A DNA stretch of 64,000 nucleotides from Paracoccus homiensis (lineage in GTDB: Bacteria; Pseudomonadota; Alphaproteobacteria; Rhodobacterales; Rhodobacteraceae). Below are positions 27,508-36,927 of this stretch, in pieces. The notes under the pieces are model-generated. The model saw nothing but the letters and a program-made list of their open reading frames with translations, searched no databases and was not told the DNA's origin. Every line of letters begins with the position of its first letter. Within the stretch, counting starts at the first letter, position 1. The position numbers and the translations under genes were made by a program. The DNA lies in contig NZ_FOHO01000001.1 of assembly GCF_900111675.1 (NCBI RefSeq), positions 186,001 through 250,000 on the forward strand. The letters are read 5' to 3'.

Positions 27508-28247
27508 CACAGCTTCAGCCGCTGTTTCACTGCGTCCATCGCTGTCGCCACGCGGTCGGCATCCAGTCCGCGCACCACCAGATTGGTGCCCCAGCCCTGA
27601 TCGTCATTGAACGGATAGGATCCCAGCGACAGATCGGGAAACTCGCCCGCGATCGCCTGCAGATCCTCGGCCACATCGCTTTCACCGCGCCGGACCTCGA
27701 TAGTCAGCGACTGCACGGGGCGGCCACCCGGAAGGCGCGGGATCAGCCAGTCGACCATGCCGCGAAACACCTCGGGGACGCCGGCCATGACATGGGTGTT
27801 GCCGATAGAAAAACCCGGCGCGGCCGATACCGCGTTGTCGATCAGCGTGGACCCGACGGGCGCGCGCGCCATGCGCAGGCGGTTCGGGGTTAGTTCGGTG
27901 CCCATCCGGTCACAGCGCGCCTGCAGCGCCGCACGCGCGGTTTCGTTGATTTCAAGGGTGGTGCCATGGGCCGCAGCCACCGCATCGGCGGTGATGTCGT
28001 CATGGGTCGGCCCGATCCCGCCCGAGGTGAACAGCAGATCATATGCGCCCCCCAGCGCCTTGTCGAAGGCCTGAACCGCGCCCACGATCTGCGCGTGATC
28101 ATCGGCAACCACGCGAATTTCGCGCAGATCGAATCCCGTGGCGGACAGCACCTTGGCCAGATGATGGGCGTTTCCCTCGCGGGTGCGGCCCGACAGGATC
28201 TCGTCTCCGATGACCAGAATGGCGGCTGTGGGATTGGTTGACTGCAT
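27507..28247 (-). CDS. Competence/damage-inducible protein A-like, MoCF_biosynth domain
   Basis: The 246-residue protein consists of the CinA N-terminal molybdopterin-binding-like domain alone: ILVIGDEILSGRTREGNAHHL near the start and TSGGIGPTHDDITADAVA, the hallmark of MoCF_biosynth. Family members include nicotinamide-nucleotide processing (ADP-ribose pyrophosphatase) enzymes and eukaryotic FAD-synthase domains; the deamidase domain of full CinA is absent. The substrate is thus uncertain. It forms a coupled pair with the GNAT gene. Confidence 0.9.
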   Translation of the reverse strand: MQSTNPTAAILVIGDEILSGRTREGNAHHLAKVLSATGFDLREIRVVADDHAQIVGAVQAFDKALGGAYDLLFTSGGIGPTHDDITADAVAAAHGTTLEINETARAALQARCDRMGTELTPNRLRMARAPVGSTLIDNAVSAAPGFSIGNTHVMAGVPEVFRGMVDWLIPRLPGGRPVQSLTIEVRRGESDVAEDLQAIAGEFPDLSLGSYPFNDDQGWGTNLVVRGLDADRVATAMDAVKQRLKL

Positions 28248-28349
28248 TTCCGGCCCCTTTGCGGTTCGTCGCCCTGTTCTATGCCGTGCAGCGGCACTGG
28301 AACAAGTGGCGCGTCATGGCTATCTATGCACCAACTGAAAGGATCTGCG

Positions 28350-29147
28350 ATGGACAACGACAGCCACATCACCAAGGAAGGCATCCGCATTCACCTGGCC
28401 GAGGATTTCGCGGGCATGCGCAAGGCAGGTGCCGTCGCCGCGCAGATCCTGGACGAGGTCGGACCGCTGGTCGAACCCGGCGTCAGCACCGGCGCGCTGG
28501 ATGCATTCATCACCCGCCGGATCGAAGAGCTTGGCGTCACCTCGGCCACGATCGGCTATCGCGGCTATCAGCATGCCAGCTGCATCAGCGTCAATCATGT
28601 CGTCTGCCACGGCATTCCCGGCGACAAGCTGCTGCAGAACGGCGACATCCTGAATATCGACGTCACCGTGATCGTCGATGGCTGGTATGGCGATACAAGC
28701 CGGATGTATGTGGCGGGCAAGCCGTCGATCAAGGCACAGCGGCTGGTGCAGGTCACCCATGACGCGCTGATGAAGGGGATCGAGGCCGTGCGCCCCGGCG
28801 CAACCTTCGGCGATATCGGCGCCGCGATTCAGCGTTATGCCGAGGGGCGCAAGATGTCGGTCGTGCGCGATTTCTGCGGCCACGGCATCGGACGCGTGTT
28901 CCACGCCCCGCCCAACGTCCTGCATTTCGGACGCGAGGGGAAAGGCCCGGTTCTGGAAGAAGGCATGTTCTTCACCATCGAACCCATGATCAATCTGGGC
29001 CGCCCGGAAACCAAGGTTCTGGCCGATGACTGGACCGCCGTGACCCGCGACAAGTCGCTGTCGGCACAGTTCGAACATTCGATCGGCGTCACCGCCGACG
29101 GGTGCGAGATCTTCACCCCCTCCGACCGGTTCTTCCCAAACTGGTAA
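28350..29147 (+). CDS. map: Methionine aminopeptidase, type I
   Basis: Removes N-terminal methionine from new proteins, using two divalent metals. The 265-residue product has the five metal ligands in place: the two Asp in NIDVTVIVDGWYGDTSRMY, His in CGHGIGRVFHAPPNVLHF, Glu in TIEPMINLGR and Glu in QFEHSIGVT. GAAAGGA at 28337-28343 gives a good binding site for the ATG at 28350. It is monocistronic, divergent from the cinA-like gene and convergent with yqgE. Confidence 0.96.
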   Translation: MDNDSHITKEGIRIHLAEDFAGMRKAGAVAAQILDEVGPLVEPGVSTGALDAFITRRIEELGVTSATIGYRGYQHASCISVNHVVCHGIPGDKLLQNGDILNIDVTVIVDGWYGDTSRMYVAGKPSIKAQRLVQVTHDALMKGIEAVRPGATFGDIGAAIQRYAEGRKMSVVRDFCGHGIGRVFHAPPNVLHFGREGKGPVLEEGMFFTIEPMINLGRPETKVLADDWTAVTRDKSLSAQFEHSIGVTADGCEIFTPSDRFFPNW

Positions 29148-29165
29148 AACGCGCCGGGCGCGTCC

Positions 29166-29756
29166 TCAGGCGCGCCCCGCCGCCCCCGACAGCATCGACG
29201 GATCGATCCCCTGCGCACGCAGCGCGGCCTGCCATTTGGCATCGTGATCGGACCCGAAGATCAGCTCATCCGCGCTGTTGCCGGTCAGCCAGCCATTCTG
29301 CAACATCTCGTCTTCCAGCTGTCCCGGCCCCCATCCGGCATAGCCAAGCGCCAGAACCGCGCTGTCCGGACCGTTGCCATGGGCCAGATCTTCCAGAATA
29401 TCGCGCGTCGTCGTCAGGGCCAGCGCCTGCCCGATGCGCAGCCGTCCTTCAGGATCGTCGCCATGTTCGGGCACGGTATGCAGGACAAAGCCGCGCCCAG
29501 GCTCGACCGGGCCGCCAAAGCGCACCTCGATGGGACGGGCGGCGTCGGTTTCGATGCCCAGCTGTTCCAGCAACTCGCCGAAATCGATCTCGGGCATGGG
29601 ACGGTTCAGAACCAGCCCCATCGCCCCTTCATCCGAATGTGCGCAGATCAGCACCACCGACCGCTGAAAGCGCGGATCGGTCATCCCCGGCATGGCGATC
29701 AGCACCTTGCCCGTCAGGTTTTGGGGATCGGGGGTATCACTGGGGCTGCTGCTCAT
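29166..29756 (-). CDS. YqgE/AlgH family protein
   Basis: The 196-residue conserved protein begins with a Ser/Pro-rich stretch, then NLTGKVLIAMPGMTDPRFQRS, VVLICAHSDEGAMGLVLNRP and VRFGGPVEPGRGFVLH, diagnostic of the UPF0301 (YqgE/AlgH) family. The role is not established; it was linked to alginate regulation in Pseudomonas. C-terminal GYAGWGPGQLEDEMLQNGWL is also conserved. Confidence 0.93.
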   Translation of the reverse strand: MSSSPSDTPDPQNLTGKVLIAMPGMTDPRFQRSVVLICAHSDEGAMGLVLNRPMPEIDFGELLEQLGIETDAARPIEVRFGGPVEPGRGFVLHTVPEHGDDPEGRLRIGQALALTTTRDILEDLAHGNGPDSAVLALGYAGWGPGQLEDEMLQNGWLTGNSADELIFGSDHDAKWQAALRAQGIDPSMLSGAAGRA

Positions 29757-29857
29757 CGGGCCTCCTTTACCTCAAGATCGGGGCTGCGGACCAAGGATGC
29801 AAGCCCCCCGCGCGTTTGTGACTTCTGCCGCAGCGCTTTCATGGTTAAAACACGGGC

Positions 29858-30631
29858 ATGTCGAACAAAATTCTTCCCGTGGCGCTGATGTGCCTGTCCG
29901 CTTTGCCGACCCTGGCCCAGGACCTGCCGCCGGGGCTGAACTCGGCCCGGCTGCTGCCCGGATGGACCGATGAACAGGGCAACCGCATTGCCGCGCTGGA
30001 ACTGGACATGCAGCCCGGCTGGAAAACCTATTGGCGCAATCCCGGCGACAGCGGCCTGCCGCCGCATTTCGACTGGCAAGGGTCGGAAAACCTGGGCGAC
30101 GTGACATTTCACTGGCCCGCGCCCGAGGCGATCACTTCGGGCGATGAGGTCACGCTTGGTTATCACGACCGGCTGATCCTGCCCTTCACCGTGACGCCCG
30201 CCAAGGCAGGCCAGCCCATCGCCCTGCAGGCCACCGTCGATCTGGGCCTCTGCGAACGGATCTGCGTGCCCGCGCATCTGGACCTGACGGCAATGGCGGC
30301 GGCGAAGGAACCCGACCCGCGCATCACCGCGGCGCTGGACAGCCAGCCGCGGCGAGGCGACGGCCCGGTCAGCTGCCGCGCCGAACCCATCGAGGACGGG
30401 GTCCGGCTGCGGGTCGATCTGTCCGGCCGCGCGGCCCGTGTCGCCGCGATGGAACTGGTCGGCCAGCCAGAAGTCTGGGTATCGCTTGCGGAAATCAGCG
30501 ATGGCGCGGCGGTATCGGATTTCGTGCCACCCTCGGGCAAACCCTTCGATCTGAAGACCGATCAGGTGCGGATCACGCTGATCGGTGACTCCGGTGCCGA
30601 AGAGCTGACGGGCTGCCAGTCCGCCAGCTGA
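29858..30631 (+). CDS. Stand-alone DsbD-alpha-like periplasmic protein
   Basis: The 257-residue secreted protein has a signal peptide (ILPVALMCLSALPTLAQ, cut after AQ) and a domain similar to the N-terminal domain of the thiol:disulfide interchange protein DsbD (PGWKTYWRNPGDSGLPPHFDW and LGLCERICVPAHLDL). The CERIC cysteines would be the redox pair that passes electrons to DsbC-type partners. The transmembrane and thioredoxin domains of DsbD are missing, so its electron donor must be separate. Its 3' end overlaps the RND pump gene by 59 bases on the opposite strand. Confidence 0.85.
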   Translation: MSNKILPVALMCLSALPTLAQDLPPGLNSARLLPGWTDEQGNRIAALELDMQPGWKTYWRNPGDSGLPPHFDWQGSENLGDVTFHWPAPEAITSGDEVTLGYHDRLILPFTVTPAKAGQPIALQATVDLGLCERICVPAHLDLTAMAAAKEPDPRITAALDSQPRRGDGPVSCRAEPIEDGVRLRVDLSGRAARVAAMELVGQPEVWVSLAEISDGAAVSDFVPPSGKPFDLKTDQVRITLIGDSGAEELTGCQSAS

Positions 30632-33600
30632 CCAGCAGCGCAACCAGAACCGCGATCAACAGGCCCAGCACATACCAGATCAGCGCCTGCCCGATAGACC
30701 CGGCCACCGGCCACCATGCGGGCAAGCCTGTTCCCAGCACGGGCAACAGGGTCACCGGCAGCAGCGTCGCCGCGAAGGCAAGAACCGACACCGCGACACC
30801 CGCCCCGATCGCCGGGCGCAACACCGCGCTGCGCCAGGCCCGGCGGAACCCGCGCCGGGCCTGCGCGATATCGGTGCCGACCGACAGCGCGGCGGGCACC
30901 ACCAGCAAAACGACCAGCATCCCGAAGCCCAGACCATAGGCCAGCGTCACCACCGTCGGCTTCAGGAACAGCGCCTGTGACGACCGTTCATACAGCAGCG
31001 GCGCCAGCCCCAGAACCGTGGTCAACGTGGTCAACAGAACCGGGCGGAACCGGTCGCAGACGGCATCGACGGTCGCCGGGCGCAGCCCCCTGTCGCGCGC
31101 ATATTCGTCGATCGTGGAAATCAGGACGATGGAATCGTTGATGATGATCCCCGACATGCCGATCAGCCCCACGATCGAGAACATCGACATCGGCAGGTTC
31201 CACAGATAATGCCCCCAGACCGCGCCGATCAGACCGAAGGGAATGACCGCCATCACCACAAGCGGGCGGGTCCAGCTGGCAAAGATCCAGGCCAACACGG
31301 CATAGATGCCGACCAGCGCAAGAACGAAACCGCTTAGCGCCTCGCCCAGAAAGTCGCTTTCCTGTTCGGCAAGGCCGGTCACCTTGTAATTGATGCCATA
31401 TTCCGACGCGATCGCGGGCACGATCTGATCCTGCAACTGCGCGGTGATCTGCGCCGCCCGCGCCGGATCGTCGTCCGAGATGTCGCCGGTGACCAGGATC
31501 ATCCGCTCGCCGTTTTCGCGGCGCACGGTCGAAAAACCGGCTCGCGTCTCGACCGTTACGATATCGGCCAGCGGCACCCATTGGCCCGAAGCCGCGCGCA
31601 TCATCATGCGGTCCAGAAAATCGCCGCTGCGCCATTCCTCGGGCAATTCGACCTGAATCGCGCCGGTCCGCGTGCCGACGGCATAGGTGGCCGCCTCGAT
31701 CCCGCCAAGCCGCTGCCGCAGTTCCTGTGCAAGCCCCTGCGTCGTGAACCCCAGCGCACGCCCCTGCGCGGTCAGTTCCAGTCCCAGTTCCTCCTTGTCA
31801 TAGGGCATGCTGTCTTCAAGCGCCGAGACTTCGGGAAACACGGACAGCCTTGCGATCAACGCCTCGGACGCGGCTTTCAGGCGCTGCGCATCGGCCCCGG
31901 TCATGCGGACCGAAATCGCGTCGCCGCCGGGCCCGGACCGAAAGCCGCGAAAGCTGACGGTTTCCAGCTGCGGATCCTGCGGCATGGCCTGTTGCAGTGC
32001 CGCGACCAGTTCGAAACTGGAATAGGGACGAAAATCGCTGTCGATCAGTTCCAGCTGGATTGCCCCCAGAAGGTCGGGATCCTTGGTATCGGCGCCCGGC
32101 AGGGGGCGGCCCGAATTGCTGCCCACCATGGCCATCGCGTGGGTGACCGGGTTCACGCCATATTCGGCCTGATAGTCGGCGGCGACGCGGTCGACCGCAT
32201 CCTGCATCTGCGTCATCACGCGGAACGTGTCCTCGCGCGTGGCCCCCGGAAGCATGGCGAAATTTCCGGCCACGCTGCCGCGTTCGGGGGCATCGAAGAA
32301 CCGCCACGGCACGGTGCCTGACATCAACGTGGCCGCCGACCAGCCAAAACAGGCAATCGTTGCCGCCAGAACCGGATAGCGCAGCGCGATCACCCCGCGC
32401 ATCAGCGGCCGCAGCCCATGCCGGACCAACCAGTCCAGCCCGCGATTGACCACCTTCGAGGGCCGATCATACCAGTTCCGCCGGGCCGAACGGGTCAGCG
32501 CATGCGCCATATGGCTGGGCAGAACCAGAAAACATTCGATCAGCGACGCGATCAGGACCAGGATCACCGTCTGCGGAATGTCGACGATCAATGTGCCAAA
32601 GCGCCCGCCAATCGCCAGCAGCCCGGCAAAGGCGATGACCGTGGTCAGGGTCGATGACACCACCGGCGCCGCCATGCGCCGCGCCGCGCGTTCCGCCGCC
32701 AGCGCCGCGGGCTCGCCCAGTTTCCGGGCGCGGTAATCGGCATGTTCACCGACCACGATCGCATCGTCGACGATGATCCCCAAGGTCAGGATCAGCGCGA
32801 AAAGCGAGATCATGTTCAGGCTCATGCCCACTGCATACATCAACGCAATCGCCGTCAGCAGCGAGGCGGGGATCCCCAATGCGACCCACAGCGCGGTGCG
32901 TGCATTCAGAAACAGGAACAGCAGGCCAAGAACCAAGGCCAGCCCGGTCAACGCATTGTCCAGCAACAGCTGCAATCGCCCCGCGATCAGTTCGGCCCGG
33001 GCGCGAACCAGGGTCATCTGGACCCCCTCGGGCAGGCGCGGGGCCATGCCTGCGACGACCTGTTCCAGCTGTCGCTGAATGCCGATGGCATCGCCCTGTG
33101 CACTGCGCTGAACGCCGACCATGACCGCAGGATGTTCGCCGACGAAATACGCCACATTCTCGGCCAGACCCGAACTGCGGACCTCGGCCACATCGCCGAT
33201 GGTCAGCACCGTCCCGTCCGACAGCGTCTTCAGCGGCAGTGCCGCCACACCGGCAGGGTCGCGCGTCTCGCCGCCCGTGCGGACCCGCGCCGCACCCGAG
33301 GATACATCGCCCGCAGGCGTGGTCGCGGCAGCCGCCCCCGCGGCGCCGGCGATGTCCTGCATGGTCAGGTCATGGCGCACAAGGTCCAGCATCTGCACCT
33401 CGATCACCGTTTCGGGCGCGGAAATTCCGGTCACGCCCAACCGGGTGATGCCCTCGGCATATAGCAGGTTGACCAGTTCATCTGCGATGCGGCCCAGCTG
33501 ATCCAGACCCGCCGGTCCCGTGATCACGACATCGGCGACCCGGTCGCGCCAGGCGCTGCGCGTGATTTCGGGATCCTCGGCGCCGTCAGGCAGATCGCCC

Positions 33601-33968
33601 GCCGTGGATATCGCGGTTTCGACATCGGAACTGGCCTGCGACATGTCGGCATCGGGTTCGAACTCGATCTCGATGGCCGCACGGCCCTGCACGGCGCGCG
33701 AGGTGATCGTATCGACCCCCTCGACCGACATCAGCGCGGGTTCCAGGACCGCGACGATGGCCTGATCCACATCCTCGGCCCCGGCGCCATCCCATCTGAC
33801 GGTGACGTCGATTTCGTTGATCACGGTATCGGGGAAGAACTGCGCCCGCAGGCGCGGGGCGGCGTATAGACCGGCCACCACCATCACCACCAACACCAGA
33901 TTGGCCAGCGTGGCGTGGCGCACGAACAGCGCCAGAATCCCCCCCGAGGATTGTTGCCTGTCAGCCAT
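30573..33968 (-). CDS. RND-family efflux pump, inner-membrane subunit (AcrB/MMPL-like)
   Basis: Proton-driven exporter of 1131 residues. The N-terminal helix (ILALFVRHATLANLVLVVMV) is followed by a large periplasmic loop, then TM4 with the conserved aspartates in LGIIVDDAIVVGEHADYRAR, needed for proton transfer. The second half repeats the layout, with IFASWTRPLVVMAVIPFGLI and GIIINDSIVLIS. The ATG at 33968 follows the adaptor gene with an 8-base overlap. The substrate is unknown. The 3' end runs 59 bases into the convergent DsbD-like gene. No outer-membrane TolC gene is in the operon. Confidence 0.95.
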   Translation of the reverse strand: MADRQQSSGGILALFVRHATLANLVLVVMVVAGLYAAPRLRAQFFPDTVINEIDVTVRWDGAGAEDVDQAIVAVLEPALMSVEGVDTITSRAVQGRAAIEIEFEPDADMSQASSDVETAISTAGDLPDGAEDPEITRSAWRDRVADVVITGPAGLDQLGRIADELVNLLYAEGITRLGVTGISAPETVIEVQMLDLVRHDLTMQDIAGAAGAAAATTPAGDVSSGAARVRTGGETRDPAGVAALPLKTLSDGTVLTIGDVAEVRSSGLAENVAYFVGEHPAVMVGVQRSAQGDAIGIQRQLEQVVAGMAPRLPEGVQMTLVRARAELIAGRLQLLLDNALTGLALVLGLLFLFLNARTALWVALGIPASLLTAIALMYAVGMSLNMISLFALILTLGIIVDDAIVVGEHADYRARKLGEPAALAAERAARRMAAPVVSSTLTTVIAFAGLLAIGGRFGTLIVDIPQTVILVLIASLIECFLVLPSHMAHALTRSARRNWYDRPSKVVNRGLDWLVRHGLRPLMRGVIALRYPVLAATIACFGWSAATLMSGTVPWRFFDAPERGSVAGNFAMLPGATREDTFRVMTQMQDAVDRVAADYQAEYGVNPVTHAMAMVGSNSGRPLPGADTKDPDLLGAIQLELIDSDFRPYSSFELVAALQQAMPQDPQLETVSFRGFRSGPGGDAISVRMTGADAQRLKAASEALIARLSVFPEVSALEDSMPYDKEELGLELTAQGRALGFTTQGLAQELRQRLGGIEAATYAVGTRTGAIQVELPEEWRSGDFLDRMMMRAASGQWVPLADIVTVETRAGFSTVRRENGERMILVTGDISDDDPARAAQITAQLQDQIVPAIASEYGINYKVTGLAEQESDFLGEALSGFVLALVGIYAVLAWIFASWTRPLVVMAVIPFGLIGAVWGHYLWNLPMSMFSIVGLIGMSGIIINDSIVLISTIDEYARDRGLRPATVDAVCDRFRPVLLTTLTTVLGLAPLLYERSSQALFLKPTVVTLAYGLGFGMLVVLLVVPAALSVGTDIAQARRGFRRAWRSAVLRPAIGAGVAVSVLAFAATLLPVTLLPVLGTGLPAWWPVAGSIGQALIWYVLGLLIAVLVALLVSWRTGSPSALRHRSHRSA

Positions 33969-35295
33969 TTTCGGCACCGGGCCGGGATTGAGCACGCTGA
34001 TCCTGCACCGGATCGTCCGGCGGTGCATCGGCATCGCGGACACGGATGCCCGCGCCCAGTTGCGGGCCGCGTTCCGATACGATCCGCGCCCCATCCAGCA
34101 TATCGGACACGGCGATGATCACGTCATCGCCCTGCCTGCGCAGCACGCGCACGGGCTGGGCGCGCAAGCGGCCCTGATCGCCCGCGACCAGAACCGCGCC
34201 ATCGGCACCGACGGCAGCGGCGGGGATCAGCGCCACATCCGTCAGGGCGGGCTCGTCGATCTCGACGGTGACGAAATCGCCGGGGCGCATCGCGACGCGC
34301 TCATCGACGATCCGCGCATAGACCACGCGCCCTGCCGACCCTTCGGCGACCGAAGCCGCGTCGCGGTCAATTTCGGCCCGCGCCGACAGCCGTCCGGCCG
34401 AGCCGTCAAGGATCACCGTCACCGGCGTTCCGGCGGGCGAACGGCCATCCGCGACAAGCCGCGAAAACTGTTGCAACGACAGCGGCACGCTGACCTCCAG
34501 CCGGTCCGGGTCGATCAATTCGCCCAGCTGTTCATTCAGGCTGACCAGCCCGCCTTCGACGGCGGTGACGCCGGTCACGCGCCCATCGAACGAGGCGCGG
34601 ATTTCGGTATCGGCCAGATCGCGGCGCGCGGTCGTCAGGTCGATCTCGGCGCGGCGCAGCGCGTTCTGGGCGGCGTTCACGCTTGCCTCGCTGCTGGCCA
34701 GGGTCGAGCGGGCCGCCGTCACCGCCTGTTCCGCGGTCGAGGCGGCAAGCTCGGCCGTCTCGCGATCACTGCTGGTCCCCAGCCCGCGGGCGGCAAGTTC
34801 GTTCTGGCGGGCAACCGCGGCGCGGCGCAGATCGGCCTGACGTTCGGCCGAAACCAGATCCTCGGTCGCGACCTGCACCATCCGGCGCGCGTCGGTCAGG
34901 GTCGTGCCGGCATCGTCGCGGGCGGCGATGCGGCTGTCCAGCACCGCCTGCGCAGTGGCCGGATCGACGCGCACCAGCAATTCACCCGCGCCGACGCTGC
35001 CGCCTTCATACATGTTGGGACCAAGCGCCACGATCTGCCCCGCCGCACTGGCGCGCAGTTCCAGCCGGCGGCGCGATTCGACCACGCCATAGGCCTGCAA
35101 CAAGGGGTCGATCCGTTGCTTTTCCAGCAATTGCAGGCGAACGGTATAGACCTGTTCATCGCGACCGGCCCCACGGCCCTGCGGGTCATCCGCCCCCGCG
35201 GTGACCTGCCAGACCTGAAAGCCCGCCAGAAACAGCAGGCCGAAGGTCAGTGCGGTGATGAAAAGCCCGCTAAGGCCCCGAAAAAGAAAGCGCAT
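33961..35295 (-). CDS. RND efflux periplasmic adaptor subunit (HlyD/AcrA family)
   Basis: Membrane-fusion protein of 444 residues linking the RND pump to an outer-membrane channel. It has an N-terminal membrane anchor (GLFITALTFGLLFLAGFQV), a barrel-sandwich/lipoyl half with GVVESRRRLELRASAAGQI, a long helical hairpin (AVLDSRIAARDDAG to about residue 210, rich in Ala/Glu/Arg), and the second lipoyl half with IRASFDGRVTGVTAVEGGL. The start is the ATG at 35295, before the anchor; the frame is open further upstream but that part has no conserved features. It is the first gene of the two-gene operon. Confidence 0.93.
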   Translation of the reverse strand: MRFLFRGLSGLFITALTFGLLFLAGFQVWQVTAGADDPQGRGAGRDEQVYTVRLQLLEKQRIDPLLQAYGVVESRRRLELRASAAGQIVALGPNMYEGGSVGAGELLVRVDPATAQAVLDSRIAARDDAGTTLTDARRMVQVATEDLVSAERQADLRRAAVARQNELAARGLGTSSDRETAELAASTAEQAVTAARSTLASSEASVNAAQNALRRAEIDLTTARRDLADTEIRASFDGRVTGVTAVEGGLVSLNEQLGELIDPDRLEVSVPLSLQQFSRLVADGRSPAGTPVTVILDGSAGRLSARAEIDRDAASVAEGSAGRVVYARIVDERVAMRPGDFVTVEIDEPALTDVALIPAAAVGADGAVLVAGDQGRLRAQPVRVLRRQGDDVIIAVSDMLDGARIVSERGPQLGAGIRVRDADAPPDDPVQDQRAQSRPGAENG

Positions 35296-35351
35296 GGGTG
35301 GGTCGTCCTGCCTGCTGCGCCTGACACTATACGGGCTTGCGGAAACAAAAT

Positions 35352-36173
35352 CTAAACGGAAACACCGTCCAGGCGCGCAGACAGCGACAACAGATCCTCC
35401 CACGCGGCGCGTTTGGCGGGCGGGTTGCGCAGCAGATAGGCGGGATGCGTCATCGGCAGCACCGGGCGGTCAAAGGCTGTGCCCCACTGGCCGCGCAGGC
35501 GCAGCACGCCCCGACGGCCCAGGGCGGCCTCGCAGGCGATATTGCCCATCAGCACGATGATATCGGGCGCGGCCAGTTCGACATGCCGACGCAGAAACGG
35601 CATCGACAGCGCGATTTCATGGGCCAGCGGATCGCGATCGCCGGGCGGATGCCACGGCAGCGTGTTCACCACATAGATCGCGGCCTCGGCATCGACGGCA
35701 TCGCGTGACAGCCCGATCGCGGCGAACATCTTGTCCAGCAGTTGCCCCGCCCGGCCCACGAAGGGGCGGCCCTGACGATCCTCTTCGTCGCCCGGCGCCT
35801 CGCCCAGGATCATCACGCGCGCCTTGGGATTGCCGTCGGCGAAGCAGAAATTCCGCGCACCCTTCTTCAGTTCCAACCCGTCGAAGCCTTCCTGCGCCGC
35901 CGCCAACGCGGCCAGCGTATCAGCCCCGTCAGCCAAAGCCTGCGCCTGCGCGATCAGCGCGGATTGGTCGGCCTGATCGGTTTGAACGGGCGGCGCTGCG
36001 GGCGTCGCCGCAGCAGCGGGAATCGCGGGTCTGGGCCGCTGCGCCAGTTCATAGCGGTCGATCCCGGCATCCAGAATCGCCTCGTCCGCGCCCAGTTCGG
36101 CCTGCCATTCCAGCAGCGCCAGGGCGGTGGCCGCATCGACCGTCTGGCCCAGATATGTCAGTTCGCCGTCCAT
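35352..36173 (-). CDS. Uracil-DNA glycosylase superfamily protein, Fe-S cysteines missing
   Basis: The 273-residue protein belongs to the family 4/5 side of the uracil-DNA glycosylase superfamily. Motif A is VMILGEAPGDEEDRQGRPF and motif B is MTHPAYLLRNP; between them are VGRAGQLLDKMF and NTLPWHPPGDRDPL. Family 4 enzymes carry a [4Fe-4S] cluster held by four cysteines; here only two cysteines occur (NFCFADG and NIACEAAL), so a cluster is unlikely. The first 90 residues or so are Ala-rich with low complexity (PRPAIPAAAATPAAPP). It likely removes uracil from DNA, but activity cannot be assumed. Confidence 0.88.
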   Translation of the reverse strand: MDGELTYLGQTVDAATALALLEWQAELGADEAILDAGIDRYELAQRPRPAIPAAAATPAAPPVQTDQADQSALIAQAQALADGADTLAALAAAQEGFDGLELKKGARNFCFADGNPKARVMILGEAPGDEEDRQGRPFVGRAGQLLDKMFAAIGLSRDAVDAEAAIYVVNTLPWHPPGDRDPLAHEIALSMPFLRRHVELAAPDIIVLMGNIACEAALGRRGVLRLRGQWGTAFDRPVLPMTHPAYLLRNPPAKRAAWEDLLSLSARLDGVSV

Positions 36174-36212
36174 GCCGCCAAGGCTATGCCCGCTGCCCGT
36201 CACCCGCAACCA

Positions 36213-36920
36213 TCAGTCGGTCACAAGCATATAGCCCGCGCCGCGCACGGTCTGCAGAAAGCGCGGCTCTTTCGGGTCCGGTTCGATCTTGCGGCGCAGG
36301 CGGGTGATCTGCACGTCGATGGCACGTTCGGAATTGTCCGATTCCTCGCCATTGCCACCGCGTCCCAGATCCTCGATCAACTCGGTCCGGCTGACCGGCT
36401 GACCGGGGCTTGCGGCCATGCGGCGCAACAGCGCCTGTTCGGTGCCGGTCAGTCGCAGGGGCGTGTCGCCCTGCCAAAGCTCGCCCTTTTCGGTGTCATA
36501 GCGCAGCAGGCCAAGCGTCAGGAATTTCGGCTGCGCCACCTCGATCGTGGGCACACGGCGCAGGATCGCGCCGATGCGCAGCAGCAATTCGCGAGGCTCA
36601 AAGGGTTTGGGCAAGTAATCATCGGCACCGCTTTCCAGACCGGAAATGCGATCCTCGATCTCGCCCTTGGCGGTCAGCAGCAGAATCGGCGTCGTCAGGG
36701 ACTGACGCAGGCTGCGGGTCAGGCTGATCCCATCCTCGCCCGGCATCATCACATCCAGCACGATCAGGTCGAAATCCAGCCCCGCCAGCAGACGCCGCGC
36801 ATGGGCGGCATCGCGGGCCGTCGTCACCATGAAGCCGTTCTTGCGCAGGAATCGGCCCAGAAGGGACCGGATGCGTTCGTCATCATCGACGATCAGGATA
36901 TGCGCGTCTTGACTGGTCAT
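36213..36920 (-). CDS. petR: OmpR-family response regulator, PetR-like
   Basis: Two-component response regulator of 235 residues. The receiver domain (1-120) has acidic pocket residues in ILIVDDDERIR, the phosphorylated Asp in LIVLDVMMPGEDG and the lysine in YLPKPFEPRELL. The DNA-binding winged-helix domain follows (LRLTGTEQALLRRMAA, DVQITRLRRKIEPDPKEPRF). It sits 7 bases after a MarR gene, the same order as petP-petR of Rhodobacter capsulatus, which are needed for expression of the cytochrome bc1 genes. No histidine kinase is nearby. The symbol rests on gene order and size, not on alignment. Confidence 0.88.
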   Translation of the reverse strand: MTSQDAHILIVDDDERIRSLLGRFLRKNGFMVTTARDAAHARRLLAGLDFDLIVLDVMMPGEDGISLTRSLRQSLTTPILLLTAKGEIEDRISGLESGADDYLPKPFEPRELLLRIGAILRRVPTIEVAQPKFLTLGLLRYDTEKGELWQGDTPLRLTGTEQALLRRMAASPGQPVSRTELIEDLGRGGNGEESDNSERAIDVQITRLRRKIEPDPKEPRFLQTVRGAGYMLVTD

Positions 36921-36927
36921 CTGGGGG

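Noticed and set aside
29149..29163. ACGCGCC-G-GGCGCGT dyad between map and yqgE as a terminator
   Set aside because: A one-base loop is not realistic and no T-run follows; it is likely chance in GC-rich DNA.
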